Below are positions 16,614-26,795 of a stretch of 64,000 nt of DNA, piece by piece. The DNA is from SKGN01 sp050948865 (GTDB taxonomy: Bacteria; Bacillota_I; Bacilli_A; RF39; UBA660), in assembly GCA_050948865.1 (NCBI GenBank), contig JBMNEQ010000001.1, forward strand, positions 248,001 through 312,000, read 5' to 3'. Every line of letters begins with the position of its first letter. Within the stretch, counting starts at the first letter, position 1. Made by a program: the position numbers and the translations under genes. Below the pieces are notes generated by a model. It made no database searches. It saw nothing but the letters and a program-made list of their open reading frames with translations, and was not told where the DNA came from.

Positions 16614-18569
16614 ATGGCTTTTCAGTTAGTTTCTAAGTATAAACCTAGTGGGGATCAACCAAAAGCGATTGAAGCTTTAGTAAAAGGAATAACAGACGGT
16701 AAAAGGGATCAAGTGTTACTTGGAGCAACGGGGACGGGAAAGACTTTTACAATATCTAATGTTATTAATAAGATCAATAAACCTGTTTTGGTTTTGGCTC
16801 ATAATAAGACTTTAGCGGGTCAACTTTATAGTGAGTTTAAAGAATTATTTCCTTATAATAGGGTGGAATATTTTGTTTCTTACTATGATTACTATCAACC
16901 AGAAGCTTATGTTCCTTCTACTGATACTTATATTGAAAAGGATGCTTCGATAAATGATGAAATAGATGAATTAAGGCATAGTGCAACTTCAGCGATTATT
17001 AATAATAAGGATGTTATTGTTGTAGCCTCTGTTTCTTGTATTTACGGGATTGGTGAAGTGGAAGAATATAAGAAAAAGATGCTTATTTTAACTGTAGGAG
17101 AAAGAATTAATCGGGATCTTATTTTAAAAAGATTAATTGAGATGCTTTATGAAAGAAATGATATTGATTGGAAAAGGGGAACTTTTCGAGTTAAAGGGGA
17201 TATTATTGAAATTATACCTAGTTATGAGAGAAAGAATGGTCTTCGTATTGAATTATTTGGAGATTATATTGAAAGAATAAGTGAAATAGATACTTTAACG
17301 GGTTTGGTATTAAGTAATAAAAGGGCAGTTACTATTTATCCAGCTAGTCATTTTGTTACTAGTGAAGAAAAGATTAAGGAAGCGGTTAAGAGAATAGAGG
17401 TTGAGCTTGAAGAAAGGTTAGAAGTTTTAGAAAAAGAAAATAAATTGTTAGAATATCAACGTTTAAAAGAAAGAACTATTTATGATTTAGAGATGTTAAA
17501 AGAAACTGGTTTTTGTTCAGGAGTGGAAAACTATGCTCGTCATTTATCTTTAAGAGAAGAAGGAGAAACTCCAACTACTTTAATTGATTATTTTGAAGGG
17601 GATTTCTTATTAATTATTGATGAATCTCATGTTACCCTCCCTCAAGTTCGGGGGATGTATAATGGGGATCAGGCGAGAAAGAGAATGCTTGTTGATTATG
17701 GTTTTAGATTACCTAGTGCTCTTGATAATAGGCCTCTTCAATTTGAAGAGTTTGAAAAAAAAATTGATCAAGTTATTTATGTTTCAGCTACTCCTGGTGA
17801 TTATGAGTTAAATAGAACTAATAATTTAGTAGTGGAACAAATAATTAGACCGACTGGTTTACTTGATCCTGTGGTTGAAGTTCGAAGTAGTGAAGGTCAA
17901 ATTGATGATTTATTGGAAGAAATAAATAAAAGAATAAGGAGAAATGAAAGAACTTTAATAACAACATTAACGATTAGGATGTCTGAGGAATTAACAAATT
18001 ATTTAAAAGAATGTAATATTAAAGTAGCTTATCTTCATAATGAGATTAAAACTTTAGAAAGAATTAAGATAATTAGGGATTTACGGATTGGTAAATATGA
18101 TGTTGTTGTGGGAGTTAACTTATTAAGAGAAGGAATAGATATTCCAGAAGTTAGTTTAGTTGTTATTTTAGATGCTGATAAACAAGGTTTTTTACGAAGT
18201 GAAAGAAGCTTAATTCAAACGATTGGGCGTTCTTCAAGAAATGCTCATGGTTTTGTTTTGATGTATGCGGATAAAATAAGTGCTGCTATGAAGAAGGCTA
18301 TTATGGAAACTAAGAGAAGAAGGGAAATTCAAGAAAAGCATAATAGGGAAAACAATATTACTCCTAAAACAATTGTTAAGGAAATTAGAGATTTAATAAG
18401 TAACGAAATAGAAATAGAAAATACTAAAGTTAAAGAAGTTTATACGCCTAAACAAAAGAAAAAGATAATTGAAGAATTGGAAAGGGAAATGAAAAAGGCG
18501 GCTGATGAATTAGATTTTGAGAAAGCCACAGAACTTCGGGATATATTATTTGAATTTAAGTTAGAGTAG
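16614..18569 (+). CDS. uvrB: Excinuclease ABC subunit B
   Basis: UvrB is the damage-verification helicase of nucleotide excision repair; it receives DNA from UvrA and recruits UvrC. Motifs are Walker A GATGTGKTFT near residue 39, the beta-hairpin YYDYYQPEAYVP near 93-104, DESHVTLPQ, VSATPGDYEL and QTIGRSSRN. The C-terminal UVR motif (IEELEREMKKAADELDFEKA) contacts UvrC. The length of 651 is typical. uvrA follows after 9 bp, so this is a repair operon that runs on to tilS and ftsH. Confidence 0.98.
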   Translation: MAFQLVSKYKPSGDQPKAIEALVKGITDGKRDQVLLGATGTGKTFTISNVINKINKPVLVLAHNKTLAGQLYSEFKELFPYNRVEYFVSYYDYYQPEAYVPSTDTYIEKDASINDEIDELRHSATSAIINNKDVIVVASVSCIYGIGEVEEYKKKMLILTVGERINRDLILKRLIEMLYERNDIDWKRGTFRVKGDIIEIIPSYERKNGLRIELFGDYIERISEIDTLTGLVLSNKRAVTIYPASHFVTSEEKIKEAVKRIEVELEERLEVLEKENKLLEYQRLKERTIYDLEMLKETGFCSGVENYARHLSLREEGETPTTLIDYFEGDFLLIIDESHVTLPQVRGMYNGDQARKRMLVDYGFRLPSALDNRPLQFEEFEKKIDQVIYVSATPGDYELNRTNNLVVEQIIRPTGLLDPVVEVRSSEGQIDDLLEEINKRIRRNERTLITTLTIRMSEELTNYLKECNIKVAYLHNEIKTLERIKIIRDLRIGKYDVVVGVNLLREGIDIPEVSLVVILDADKQGFLRSERSLIQTIGRSSRNAHGFVLMYADKISAAMKKAIMETKRRREIQEKHNRENNITPKTIVKEIRDLISNEIEIENTKVKEVYTPKQKKKIIEELEREMKKAADELDFEKATELRDILFEFKLE

Positions 18570-18578
18570 AGGGATATT

Positions 18579-21401
18579 ATGGATAAAATTATAATTAAGG
18601 GTGCGAAGGAGCATAATCTTAAAAATATAGATATAGAGATACCAAAATATAAGTTAGTTGTTATTACTGGTGTTTCTGGTAGTGGGAAGAGTAGTTTGGC
18701 TTTTGATACTATTTATAAAGAAGGTCAAAGAAGATATGTGGAATCTCTTAGTGCTTATGCTAGGCAGTTTTTAGGGGGAACAGAAAAACCTAAAGTTGAT
18801 AGTATTGAGGGTTTAAGTCCAGCGATTAGTATTGAACAAAAAACTACTAATAAGAATCCTCGATCAACGGTTGGGACAGTGACAGAAGTATATGATTATT
18901 TAAGGCTTTTATATGCTCGTATTGGAGTTTCTTATTGTCCTAGACATAATATACCTATTACGAATCAAAGTGTTCAAGAGATGGTTGATAAGGTGATGGA
19001 ATTAAAGAATGACACCAAAGTTATTATTATGTCTCCTATTATTCATGGAGAAAAGGGTATGCATAAAGATACAATTGATAATTTAAGAAAAAGCGGTTTT
19101 ATTCGTATTAGAATTAATAATGAAATTAAAGATTTAGGGGAAGAAATAGTTTTTGATAAGAATAAAATAAATAATATTGATGTTATAATTGATCGTTTAG
19201 TTATTGAAGATGATATTCGTAGTCGTTTGCATGAATCTATTGAAACAGCTACTAAACTTTCTGATGGACGAGTTATAATTGATGTTTTAGGGGATAAAGA
19301 AATTCATTTAAATGAAAAATTAGGGTGTCCTTATTGTGATTTTTCTTTAGTAGAATTAGAACCAAGATCCTTTTCTTTTAATTCTCCTTATGGAGCTTGT
19401 CCTGATTGTAAAGGTTTAGGTTATAAATTAAAGATTGATGAAGATTTAATTATTCCTAATAAAGAAAAAAGGTTAAATAAAGGGGCTATTCTTCCTTTTA
19501 ATAATATGGATGATAGTAATATTTATTTAAAGAAATTAGAAGTAGTTTGTGATTATTATAAAATTGATATGAAGAAAAAGATTAATGATTTAAAAAGAAG
19601 AGAATTAGATATAATTTTATATGGATCTTCTGATATTATCCCTTTTAATTTTAAGACTCGTAGTGGAAAGACATATACAAGTAAAGAACAATATGAAGGG
19701 ATCATTAATAATTTAGAAAGAAGATATATGGAAACTACTAGTGAGTTTATTCGTGATTGGTTAAGTCAATATATGATTGAACAAACTTGTCCTACTTGTA
19801 AAGGGGCAAGATTAAAAGAGGAATATCTTTCTGTTTTAATTAATCAGAAAAATATTTATGAGTTATCTAATTTAAGTATTAGAGATATTTTAATCTTTTT
19901 TCAAAATCTAAAATTAAGTAAAGAAAAACAAATGATTGCTGAGTTATTAATTAAAGAAATAAAGGATCGTTTAACCTTTTTAGTTAATGTTGGTTTGGAT
20001 TATTTAACTCTTAATCGTGGTGCTTCTACTCTTTCTGGTGGTGAAGCTCAAAGAATTAGATTAGCGACTCAAATCGGTTCTAGATTATCGGGAGTTTTAT
20101 ATGTTTTAGATGAGCCTAGTATTGGTCTACATCAAAGAGATAATCAAAGACTTATTAATTCTTTATTAGAAATGAGGGATTTAGGGAATACCTTAATAGT
20201 TGTTGAACATGATCATAATACTATGCTTCAAGCTGATTATTTAATTGATATAGGACCTAAAGCAGGGGTTCATGGTGGTTATGTTGTAGCAGAAGGAACA
20301 CCTAAAGAGGTTCTTAATAATAAAGAAAGTTTAACAGGTCTTTACTTAAAAGGTGAAATGAAGATTGAAATTCCTAAGGAAAGAAGAAAAGGAAATAAAA
20401 GGTATCTAGAGTTAAAAGGGTGTAAGGCGAATAATTTAAAAAATATTGATATTTCTTTTCCATTGGGGAAGTTTATTTGTGTAACAGGGGTATCAGGAAG
20501 TGGAAAGTCTACTTTAGTAGAAGAGATTTTATATAAAGCATTGGTTAATAATTTATATAAAAGTAAAGAGAAGCCAGGTGCTTATAAAGAGATTTTGGGT
20601 TTAAGAAACATTGATAAAGTTATTAATATTTCTCAAGCACCAATTGGAAGAACTCCAAGAAGTAATCCTGCTACTTATACTAGTGTTTTTGATGATATTA
20701 GGGATGTCTTTGCTCAAACTAAAGAAGCGAAAATAAGAGGATATGCTAAAGGAAGATTTTCTTTTAATGTTAAAGGGGGTCGTTGTGAAACTTGTTCTGG
20801 TGATGGTGTTAAAAGAATAGAGATGCATTTTTTACCTGATGTTTATGTTCCTTGTGAAATATGCAAAGGAACAAGATATAATCGAGAAACTTTAGCGATT
20901 AAGTTTAAAGGAAAGAATATAGCTGAAGTTTTAGATATGACTGTTGATGAAGCTTATGACTTTTTTTCTAGTTTTGCTAAGATTAAGAATAAACTAAAGA
21001 TCTTATTAGATGTTGGATTAGGTTTTATAAAATTAGGTCAAAGTGCTCCTACTTTGTCTGGGGGAGAAGCTAGTCGGATTAAACTAGCTAAAGAGTTACA
21101 AAAAAAGGCAACGGGGAAAAGTTTATTTATCTTAGATGAACCAACCACAGGGCTTCATACTGATGATATTAAAAAACTATTAATTATATTAAACCGAATT
21201 GTTGATAATGGTGATACTGTAATTATAATTGAACATAATTTAGATATTATTAAGGTAGCGGATTATATTATTGATTTAGGTCCTGAAGGGGGAGATTTAG
21301 GGGGAGAGATTATTGCTGTTGGGACTCCTGAAGAAATTATGAATAATTCAAGATCATATACGGGAAAGTATTTAAAAGAAGTTTCCTATACAAATAGGTA
21401 A
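18579..21401 (+). CDS. uvrA: Excinuclease ABC subunit A
   Basis: UvrA is the damage-sensing ABC ATPase dimer of nucleotide excision repair. It has two Walker A motifs (GVSGSGKSSLAFD near residue 31 and GVSGSGKSTLVEE near 640) and two signature motifs (LSGGEAQRIRLA and LSGGEASRIKLA). Zinc modules are CPYC...CPDC and CETC...CEIC. The length of 940 matches the family. It follows uvrB directly. Confidence 0.98.
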   Translation: MDKIIIKGAKEHNLKNIDIEIPKYKLVVITGVSGSGKSSLAFDTIYKEGQRRYVESLSAYARQFLGGTEKPKVDSIEGLSPAISIEQKTTNKNPRSTVGTVTEVYDYLRLLYARIGVSYCPRHNIPITNQSVQEMVDKVMELKNDTKVIIMSPIIHGEKGMHKDTIDNLRKSGFIRIRINNEIKDLGEEIVFDKNKINNIDVIIDRLVIEDDIRSRLHESIETATKLSDGRVIIDVLGDKEIHLNEKLGCPYCDFSLVELEPRSFSFNSPYGACPDCKGLGYKLKIDEDLIIPNKEKRLNKGAILPFNNMDDSNIYLKKLEVVCDYYKIDMKKKINDLKRRELDIILYGSSDIIPFNFKTRSGKTYTSKEQYEGIINNLERRYMETTSEFIRDWLSQYMIEQTCPTCKGARLKEEYLSVLINQKNIYELSNLSIRDILIFFQNLKLSKEKQMIAELLIKEIKDRLTFLVNVGLDYLTLNRGASTLSGGEAQRIRLATQIGSRLSGVLYVLDEPSIGLHQRDNQRLINSLLEMRDLGNTLIVVEHDHNTMLQADYLIDIGPKAGVHGGYVVAEGTPKEVLNNKESLTGLYLKGEMKIEIPKERRKGNKRYLELKGCKANNLKNIDISFPLGKFICVTGVSGSGKSTLVEEILYKALVNNLYKSKEKPGAYKEILGLRNIDKVINISQAPIGRTPRSNPATYTSVFDDIRDVFAQTKEAKIRGYAKGRFSFNVKGGRCETCSGDGVKRIEMHFLPDVYVPCEICKGTRYNRETLAIKFKGKNIAEVLDMTVDEAYDFFSSFAKIKNKLKILLDVGLGFIKLGQSAPTLSGGEASRIKLAKELQKKATGKSLFILDEPTTGLHTDDIKKLLIILNRIVDNGDTVIIIEHNLDIIKVADYIIDLGPEGGDLGGEIIAVGTPEEIMNNSRSYTGKYLKEVSYTNR

Positions 21402-21432
21402 TTTAATGTTAAAATTAAAGTGAGGTAGAAAC

Positions 21433-22758
21433 ATGAATAAAGCTTATGAATTTTTAACTAAGGAAGTTGGTATTAAATATCGTGATACTATAGTAGTAGG
21501 AGTTTCTGGTGGTCCTGATTCTATGGCTTTATTATATATGTTAATAGTTTTAAAGAAAGAGACTGATATTTCTATTATTTGTGCTCATGTTAATCATAAT
21601 ACAAGAGAAGAAAATGAAGCAGAAAGACTTTTTATTGAAAGATATTGTGATAATAATCAAATTATTTTTGAAAGTATGAAAATAGAAGAATATGGGGATG
21701 ATAATTTCCATAATGAAGCTCGTAGTAAAAGATATGTTTATTTTGATTCTATAGTTAGAAAATATGGAGCTGAGTATTTAATTACTGCTCATCATGGGGA
21801 TGATTTAATTGAAACAATTTTAATGAGGATTGTTCGGGGTTCTACTTTTAAAGGTTATGCTGGTTTTGCTAAGATTGTATCAATGGGTGATTATAAAATA
21901 TTAAGGCCTTTAATTCATGTTACTAAAGAAGAAATATTAAATTATAATAATCAGCATAATGTTAAATGGGTAGAAGATTCTAGCAATAAAAAGGATAAAT
22001 ATACAAGAAATAGATATCGCAAAAGAGTTTTGCCTTTTTTAAAAAGTGAAGAAAGTAAAGTTCATGAAAAGTTTTTTAAATTTAGTCAAACTTTATTTGA
22101 TTATAACGAATATATTGATCAACAAATGTTTAAAACTCTTAATGATGTTTATAATCAAAATATTTTAAATATTGAAAAATTTAAGGAATTAGAGAAAGTA
22201 ATTCAAAATAAAATTATTAATTATATTTTAGAAATGATTTATCATGATGATTTAATGTTAATTTATGATAGTCATGTTGATTTAATTTATCGTTTAATCG
22301 AATCATCTAAACCTAATTCTTATATTTATTTACCTAATGGGATAAAGATAATAAAGTCTTATAATAACTTAAATTTTATTAAAGAAGAATTAGAACCTCA
22401 TGAATATGAAATAGAGTTGATTTCTTATGTTAATTTACCAAATGGAATGAATATTGAGTTGGTTAATAGTTGTGATTGGACAAATAATTATGCTTGCAGG
22501 TTGGATAGTAGTGAAATTAAATTGCCTCTTCATGTAAGAAATAGGCGTTTCGGGGATCGAATGGAAGTTAAAGGATTACTTGGGAGTAAAAAAGTAAAAG
22601 ATATTTTTATTGATGAGAAAATAGCTGGTTTTGATCGTGAAACTTGGCCGATAGTTGTTGATTCTATGGAAAAAATAGTTTGGCTTCCAGGCTTAAAAAA
22701 GTCCAAATATGATAAGGCAAAAGATGAAAATTATGATATAATAATTAAGTATTATTGA
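21433..22758 (+). CDS. tilS: tRNA(Ile) lysidine synthase
   Basis: TilS attaches lysine to C34 of the CAU-anticodon isoleucine tRNA so that it reads AUA, essential in AT-rich genomes that use many AUA codons. The PP-loop motif SGGPDSMAL lies near residues 25-33. ICAHVNHNTREE and TAHHGDDLIETILMR follow. The C-terminal TilS substrate-binding domain (residues about 360-435) is present with RNRRFGDRMEVKG. The 441-residue length is typical. tilS followed by ftsH is the standard Bacilli order; hpt, which often lies between them, is absent. Confidence 0.95.
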   Translation: MNKAYEFLTKEVGIKYRDTIVVGVSGGPDSMALLYMLIVLKKETDISIICAHVNHNTREENEAERLFIERYCDNNQIIFESMKIEEYGDDNFHNEARSKRYVYFDSIVRKYGAEYLITAHHGDDLIETILMRIVRGSTFKGYAGFAKIVSMGDYKILRPLIHVTKEEILNYNNQHNVKWVEDSSNKKDKYTRNRYRKRVLPFLKSEESKVHEKFFKFSQTLFDYNEYIDQQMFKTLNDVYNQNILNIEKFKELEKVIQNKIINYILEMIYHDDLMLIYDSHVDLIYRLIESSKPNSYIYLPNGIKIIKSYNNLNFIKEELEPHEYEIELISYVNLPNGMNIELVNSCDWTNNYACRLDSSEIKLPLHVRNRRFGDRMEVKGLLGSKKVKDIFIDEKIAGFDRETWPIVVDSMEKIVWLPGLKKSKYDKAKDENYDIIIKYY

Positions 22759-22775
22759 TAGGAGGTTTATAGGTA

Positions 22776-24725
22776 ATGAAAAAAGAAGATATAAAAAGAG
22801 GGATTACTCCCTATTTATTATTGCTTGTTTTAGGAATTGTAGTAATTTTTGCTTTAAATTTTCTTAATAGAAAGATTAATAATTTATCTTATGCAGAATT
22901 TGAAAAGGTTTTAAAAGATAATAAAATAGAAGAGATTACTATAATGCCTAGGGATCGGGCTAAAGTATATGAAATATCAGGTCGTCTAGTAGATTATGAA
23001 GAAAATGAATCTTTTTTTGTTAGGGTTCCCTTTTCAGAACAAGTAATGAGTAGAATCTTAGAGGCTAGAGAAGAAGCGGGATTTGAAATGAAAACAGAAA
23101 CTGATCCTGAATCTAGCACATTTTTATTGTTTTTAATGAATGTTTTACCAATAATATTGTTAGTTGGTGGAGTATTTTATATTTTTGCTAGACAAATGGC
23201 TGGCAGTAGTCGTTCTCTTGATTTTGGTAAAAGTAGGGCTAAATTAAGTGATGATAAAGGAAAGATTACTTTAGATGATGTGGCTGGATTGATTGAAGAA
23301 AAGGAAGAAGTTAAAGAATTAATAGATTTTTTAAAAAATCCAAAAAAGTTTCAAAGTTTAGGAGCAAGGATTCCTAGTGGTGTATTATTAGTTGGTCCAC
23401 CAGGAACTGGGAAAACCTTATTAGCGAAAGCTGTGGCTGGAGAAGCAAAAGTACCATTTTATTTTATTAGTGGTTCAGATTTTGTAGAGTTATTTGTTGG
23501 TGTTGGAGCTAGTCGGGTTCGTGATATGTTTAAACAAGCTAAACATAATGCCCCTTGTTTAATTTTTATAGATGAAATAGATGCAGTAGGAAGACAAAGA
23601 GGAACTGGTTTAGGGGGAGGACATGATGAAAGAGAACAAACTCTTAATCAATTATTAACAGAAATGGATGGTTTTGGAGTAAATGAAGGTATTATTATTA
23701 TCGCTGCGACTAATCGTCCTGATGTTCTTGATCCAGCTTTATTAAGGCCAGGTAGATTTGATCGCCAAATTACTGTTCATTTACCAGATGTTCGAGGAAG
23801 GGAAGAAATATTAGAAGTTCATGCCAAAGGAAAGATTTTCGCTCCGACAGTTCGTCTAAAATATATAGCTAAAAGAACAGTTGGTTTTAGTGGGGCTGAT
23901 TTAGAAAATTTATTAAATGAAGCGGCCCTGTTAGCGGTTCGCCGTAATAAAAAGCATATAACAATGTCAGAAATAGATGAAGCAACAGATCGGGTTTTAA
24001 TGGGACCAGCTAAAAAAAGTAGAAAATATACTGAAAAAGAAAAAACATTGGTAGCCCACCATGAAGCTGGTCATGTTGTTTTAGGATTAAAATTAGATGA
24101 TGCTCATGATGTTCAAAAAGTAACGATAATTCCTCGTAGTTTTGCTGGAGGTTACGCGATGATGGTTCCTAAAGAAGAAACTTATACTCAAACTAAAAAG
24201 GAATTAACAGAAAGAATTATTGGGTTATTGGGCGGTAGAGTAGCAGAGAGCCTTATTTTTAATGAGATAACTACAGGTGCCCATAATGATTTTGCCAAAG
24301 CTACTAAAATTGCTCGTAGTATGGTTACAGAATATGGAATGAGTGATTTAGGACCAATTCAATTAGAAGATCAAGAAGAAGGAGTTTTCTTAGGAAGGGA
24401 TTATACAAAAAGTAGAGCCTTTTCTAATGAGGTGGCTCATGAAATTGATGTAGAAATAAGGAAGATAATTAATAATTGTTATCAAGAAGCAGAAAGAATT
24501 ATAAAAGAGAATATTGATTTATTAAAGTTAATCGCTACTAATTTATTAGAACATGAAACCTTAACCAAAGAACAAATTGATTATTTAGTAGAGCATGGAA
24601 AAATGCCTAAAGAAGAAGAAAAAGAACTTACTTTAGAAGATTTAAAAGAAGCGGCTAAATTAAGGGGGATTAAAGGTTATTCCAAAATGAAAAAAAGCGA
24701 ATTAGAAGAACTTTTAAATAATTAG
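22776..24725 (+). CDS. ftsH: ATP-dependent zinc metalloprotease FtsH with an extra C-terminal SAP/Rho_N-like tail
   Basis: FtsH is a membrane-anchored AAA+ protease that degrades misfolded membrane proteins and regulators. Two membrane segments (about residues 14-32 and 112-133) flank the extracytoplasmic FtsH_ext domain. Walker A is GPPGTGKT, Walker B is LIFIDEIDAVG, second region of homology is ATNRPDVLDPALLRPGRFDR and the zinc site is HHEAGH near residue 427. The last about 30 residues (LEDLKEAAKLRGIKGYSKMK followed by KSELEELLNN) resemble a SAP/Rho_N helix-extended-helix motif, unusual for FtsH. A GGAGG site precedes the ATG. Confidence 0.96.
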   Translation: MKKEDIKRGITPYLLLLVLGIVVIFALNFLNRKINNLSYAEFEKVLKDNKIEEITIMPRDRAKVYEISGRLVDYEENESFFVRVPFSEQVMSRILEAREEAGFEMKTETDPESSTFLLFLMNVLPIILLVGGVFYIFARQMAGSSRSLDFGKSRAKLSDDKGKITLDDVAGLIEEKEEVKELIDFLKNPKKFQSLGARIPSGVLLVGPPGTGKTLLAKAVAGEAKVPFYFISGSDFVELFVGVGASRVRDMFKQAKHNAPCLIFIDEIDAVGRQRGTGLGGGHDEREQTLNQLLTEMDGFGVNEGIIIIAATNRPDVLDPALLRPGRFDRQITVHLPDVRGREEILEVHAKGKIFAPTVRLKYIAKRTVGFSGADLENLLNEAALLAVRRNKKHITMSEIDEATDRVLMGPAKKSRKYTEKEKTLVAHHEAGHVVLGLKLDDAHDVQKVTIIPRSFAGGYAMMVPKEETYTQTKKELTERIIGLLGGRVAESLIFNEITTGAHNDFAKATKIARSMVTEYGMSDLGPIQLEDQEEGVFLGRDYTKSRAFSNEVAHEIDVEIRKIINNCYQEAERIIKENIDLLKLIATNLLEHETLTKEQIDYLVEHGKMPKEEEKELTLEDLKEAAKLRGIKGYSKMKKSELEELLNN

Positions 24726-24745
24726 TTTGTAGTTTTCTAAGTAAT

Positions 24746-24792
24746 AAAAGATCTATTCAGACATAGAATTAATGTGTAATAGATCTTTTTTC
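24746..24792 (+). terminator. Terminator after ftsH
   Basis: AAAAGATCTATT pairs perfectly with AATAGATCTTTT (12 bp, 20-nt loop) and the right arm runs into Ts. It ends the uvrB-uvrA-tilS-ftsH transcript. Confidence 0.85.
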
Positions 24793-24808
24793 TTTTAAAG
24801 GGGATTGC

Positions 24809-25744
24809 ATGAAAACTAAAATAAAAATTGGTATTCCTAGAGCTTTATTATTTTATCGCTATCAGAAGTTATGGTTAAACTTTTTTAATGATTTAGATTG
24901 TGAAGTAATATGTAGTCCATGTACTAATAAAAGGATTTTAGAAGATGGCATAAAACATAGTATTGATGAAAGTTGTTTAGCTTTAAAAGTATATTTAGGA
25001 CATGTTAAATGGCTGGAAAACAAAGTAGATTACATTTTAGTTCCTCGTTTAAAATGTTTAAAAAAACATGAAAAAATGTGTACTAATTTTAATGCTTTAT
25101 TTGATATTGTTAATAATACTTTTGACTTACCATTATTGGATTATAATATTGATGTTGAAGAGTTTAAAACTGAAAAAAGAGCCTTTTTAAAAATAGGGAA
25201 GAATCTTCATAAAACTAAGAAGGAGACATTAAAAGCATATTATAAAGCTAAAAGAATTGATAAAAGGGAAAAGGAGTATCGTTACCTTAAACAAGAGTTG
25301 TTATTAAAAGAAAACAAAGGAATAAAGATTCTTTTAGCTTCTCATGATTATAATCTTTATGATGCTTTAGTGGGTGAAAGAATAATTTTTCTTTTAAGAA
25401 ACTTAAATGTTGATATTATCTACAGTGATATCTTTGAGGAGAAAAAGATAAAAGGGCTTTATAAAAATCTTTCTAAGACTCTTTATTGGACTTATAATAG
25501 GGAAATGTTAAGTTCGATAGAATTTTATACAAAAGATATTGATGGTTTAATTTTATTATCTGTTTTTCCTTGTGGACCTGATGCTTTAATTAATGAAATT
25601 ATTTTAAGAAGATTTAAAAAGCCTGTAACTAATATAATAATTGATGAATTAACAAGTGAGATTGGATTACAAACAAGAATAGAAAGTTTTATTGATATTA
25701 TTAAATCCATGAAGAAAGGAGAAAAAGATAATGAAAAAGATTAG
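24809..25744 (+). CDS. 2-hydroxyacyl-CoA dehydratase-like protein, first part (DUF2229-like)
   Basis: This 311-residue cytoplasmic protein opens with KIGIPRALLFYRYQKLWLNF, the start of the DUF2229 region found in large CoA-dehydratase-activase fusion proteins. Cys residues likely to bind an iron-sulfur cluster are visible: CEVICSPCTNK near residues 31-41, DESCLALKVYLGH near 56-68, LKCLKK and the late FPCGPDALINE. It overlaps the next gene by 14 bp. In many Firmicutes the three products encoded here form one large polypeptide. The substrate and function of that system are unknown to me. Confidence 0.75.
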   Translation: MKTKIKIGIPRALLFYRYQKLWLNFFNDLDCEVICSPCTNKRILEDGIKHSIDESCLALKVYLGHVKWLENKVDYILVPRLKCLKKHEKMCTNFNALFDIVNNTFDLPLLDYNIDVEEFKTEKRAFLKIGKNLHKTKKETLKAYYKAKRIDKREKEYRYLKQELLLKENKGIKILLASHDYNLYDALVGERIIFLLRNLNVDIIYSDIFEEKKIKGLYKNLSKTLYWTYNREMLSSIEFYTKDIDGLILLSVFPCGPDALINEIILRRFKKPVTNIIIDELTSEIGLQTRIESFIDIIKSMKKGEKDNEKD

Positions 25745-26795
25745 TTTTCCTCATCTAGGAAATTATTATATTCCCATATCTTTTCTTTTAAAAAAAATAA
25801 CCAATTGTCAAATTATAATACCTGATCCTATTACTAAAAGAACCTTAGATTTAGGGAGCAAGTATAGTCCAGAAAATGCTTGTGTTCCATTTAAGTATAA
25901 TTTAGGTAATTATATAGAATCATTAAATAAGGGCGCTAATATCTTAATTCAAGCAGGAGGGGGATGCCGTTATGGGTATTATGCTGAAGTTCAAGAGGAA
26001 ATCTTAAAAAATTTAGGTTATGATTTTGAATTTTACTGTTTAGTAAAAAATGATTGTAATATTTTAACAAATAGTTATAAAGTTTTAAAAAAGATAAATC
26101 CAAAGTTATCTTTTTTAAAATATAGTTATTATTTAGTTTTAACAATGAAAATGATTAATTATATGGATAAAATAGATATCTATATTAGAAAGAATATTGG
26201 TTTTGAAGAAAAAAGGGGAAGTTTTGAATTAATTTTAGAAAAAATGTTAAGGGAATTTTCTTTAGTAACAAGTTTTTTTCATTTAAGAAAAATATATAAA
26301 AAATACTTAAAGATATTTAAAAGTATTAAAATTAATAAACCAGAAAACTGTTTAAAAATAGGTATTTTAGGAGAATTATATACATCGATGGAACCTTTTT
26401 CTAGTTATTCAATTGAAAAAATATTAGCAGAAATGGGAGTAGAAATAGTTCGGTATACGAATGTAACTTATTTATTAATTACTAAACTTTTTAATAAAAG
26501 AAAGATATTAAAAGAATGTGGTTCTTATTGTAAATATACTATTGGAGCTGATGGAACAGATAATGTAGCTAGAGCTTTAGAATTAATTAAAGATAAATTT
26601 GATGGTTTAATTCATACTAAACCTTTTGGATGTATGCCGGAAATTGGAGCGATGTCTATTTTACAAAAAATTAGTAATGATTATAAAATTCCTATTATTT
26701 ATTTTTCTTTTGATACTCATACTTCAGAAGAAGGTATTAAAACTAGATTAGAAGCCTTTTTTGATATGCTTCAAAAAAGAAAGGAAAGATTATGA
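25731..26795 (+). CDS. 2-hydroxyacyl-CoA dehydratase-like protein, second part (HgdB-like)
   Basis: This is a 354-residue protein. The N-terminal FPHLGNYYIP and NACVPFKYNLGNYIESL segments and the glycine/cysteine-rich QAGGGCRYGYYAEVQEEIL match the second module of the activase-associated dehydratase-like proteins. The end contains HTKPFGCMPEIGAMSILQKI and FSFDTHTSEEGIKTRLEAFF, the typical HgdA/HgdB-type closing motif. It overlaps both neighbours by 14 and 4 bp, so the three proteins are translated together and probably form one complex. Confidence 0.75.
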   Translation: MKKISFPHLGNYYIPISFLLKKITNCQIIIPDPITKRTLDLGSKYSPENACVPFKYNLGNYIESLNKGANILIQAGGGCRYGYYAEVQEEILKNLGYDFEFYCLVKNDCNILTNSYKVLKKINPKLSFLKYSYYLVLTMKMINYMDKIDIYIRKNIGFEEKRGSFELILEKMLREFSLVTSFFHLRKIYKKYLKIFKSIKINKPENCLKIGILGELYTSMEPFSSYSIEKILAEMGVEIVRYTNVTYLLITKLFNKRKILKECGSYCKYTIGADGTDNVARALELIKDKFDGLIHTKPFGCMPEIGAMSILQKISNDYKIPIIYFSFDTHTSEEGIKTRLEAFFDMLQKRKERL

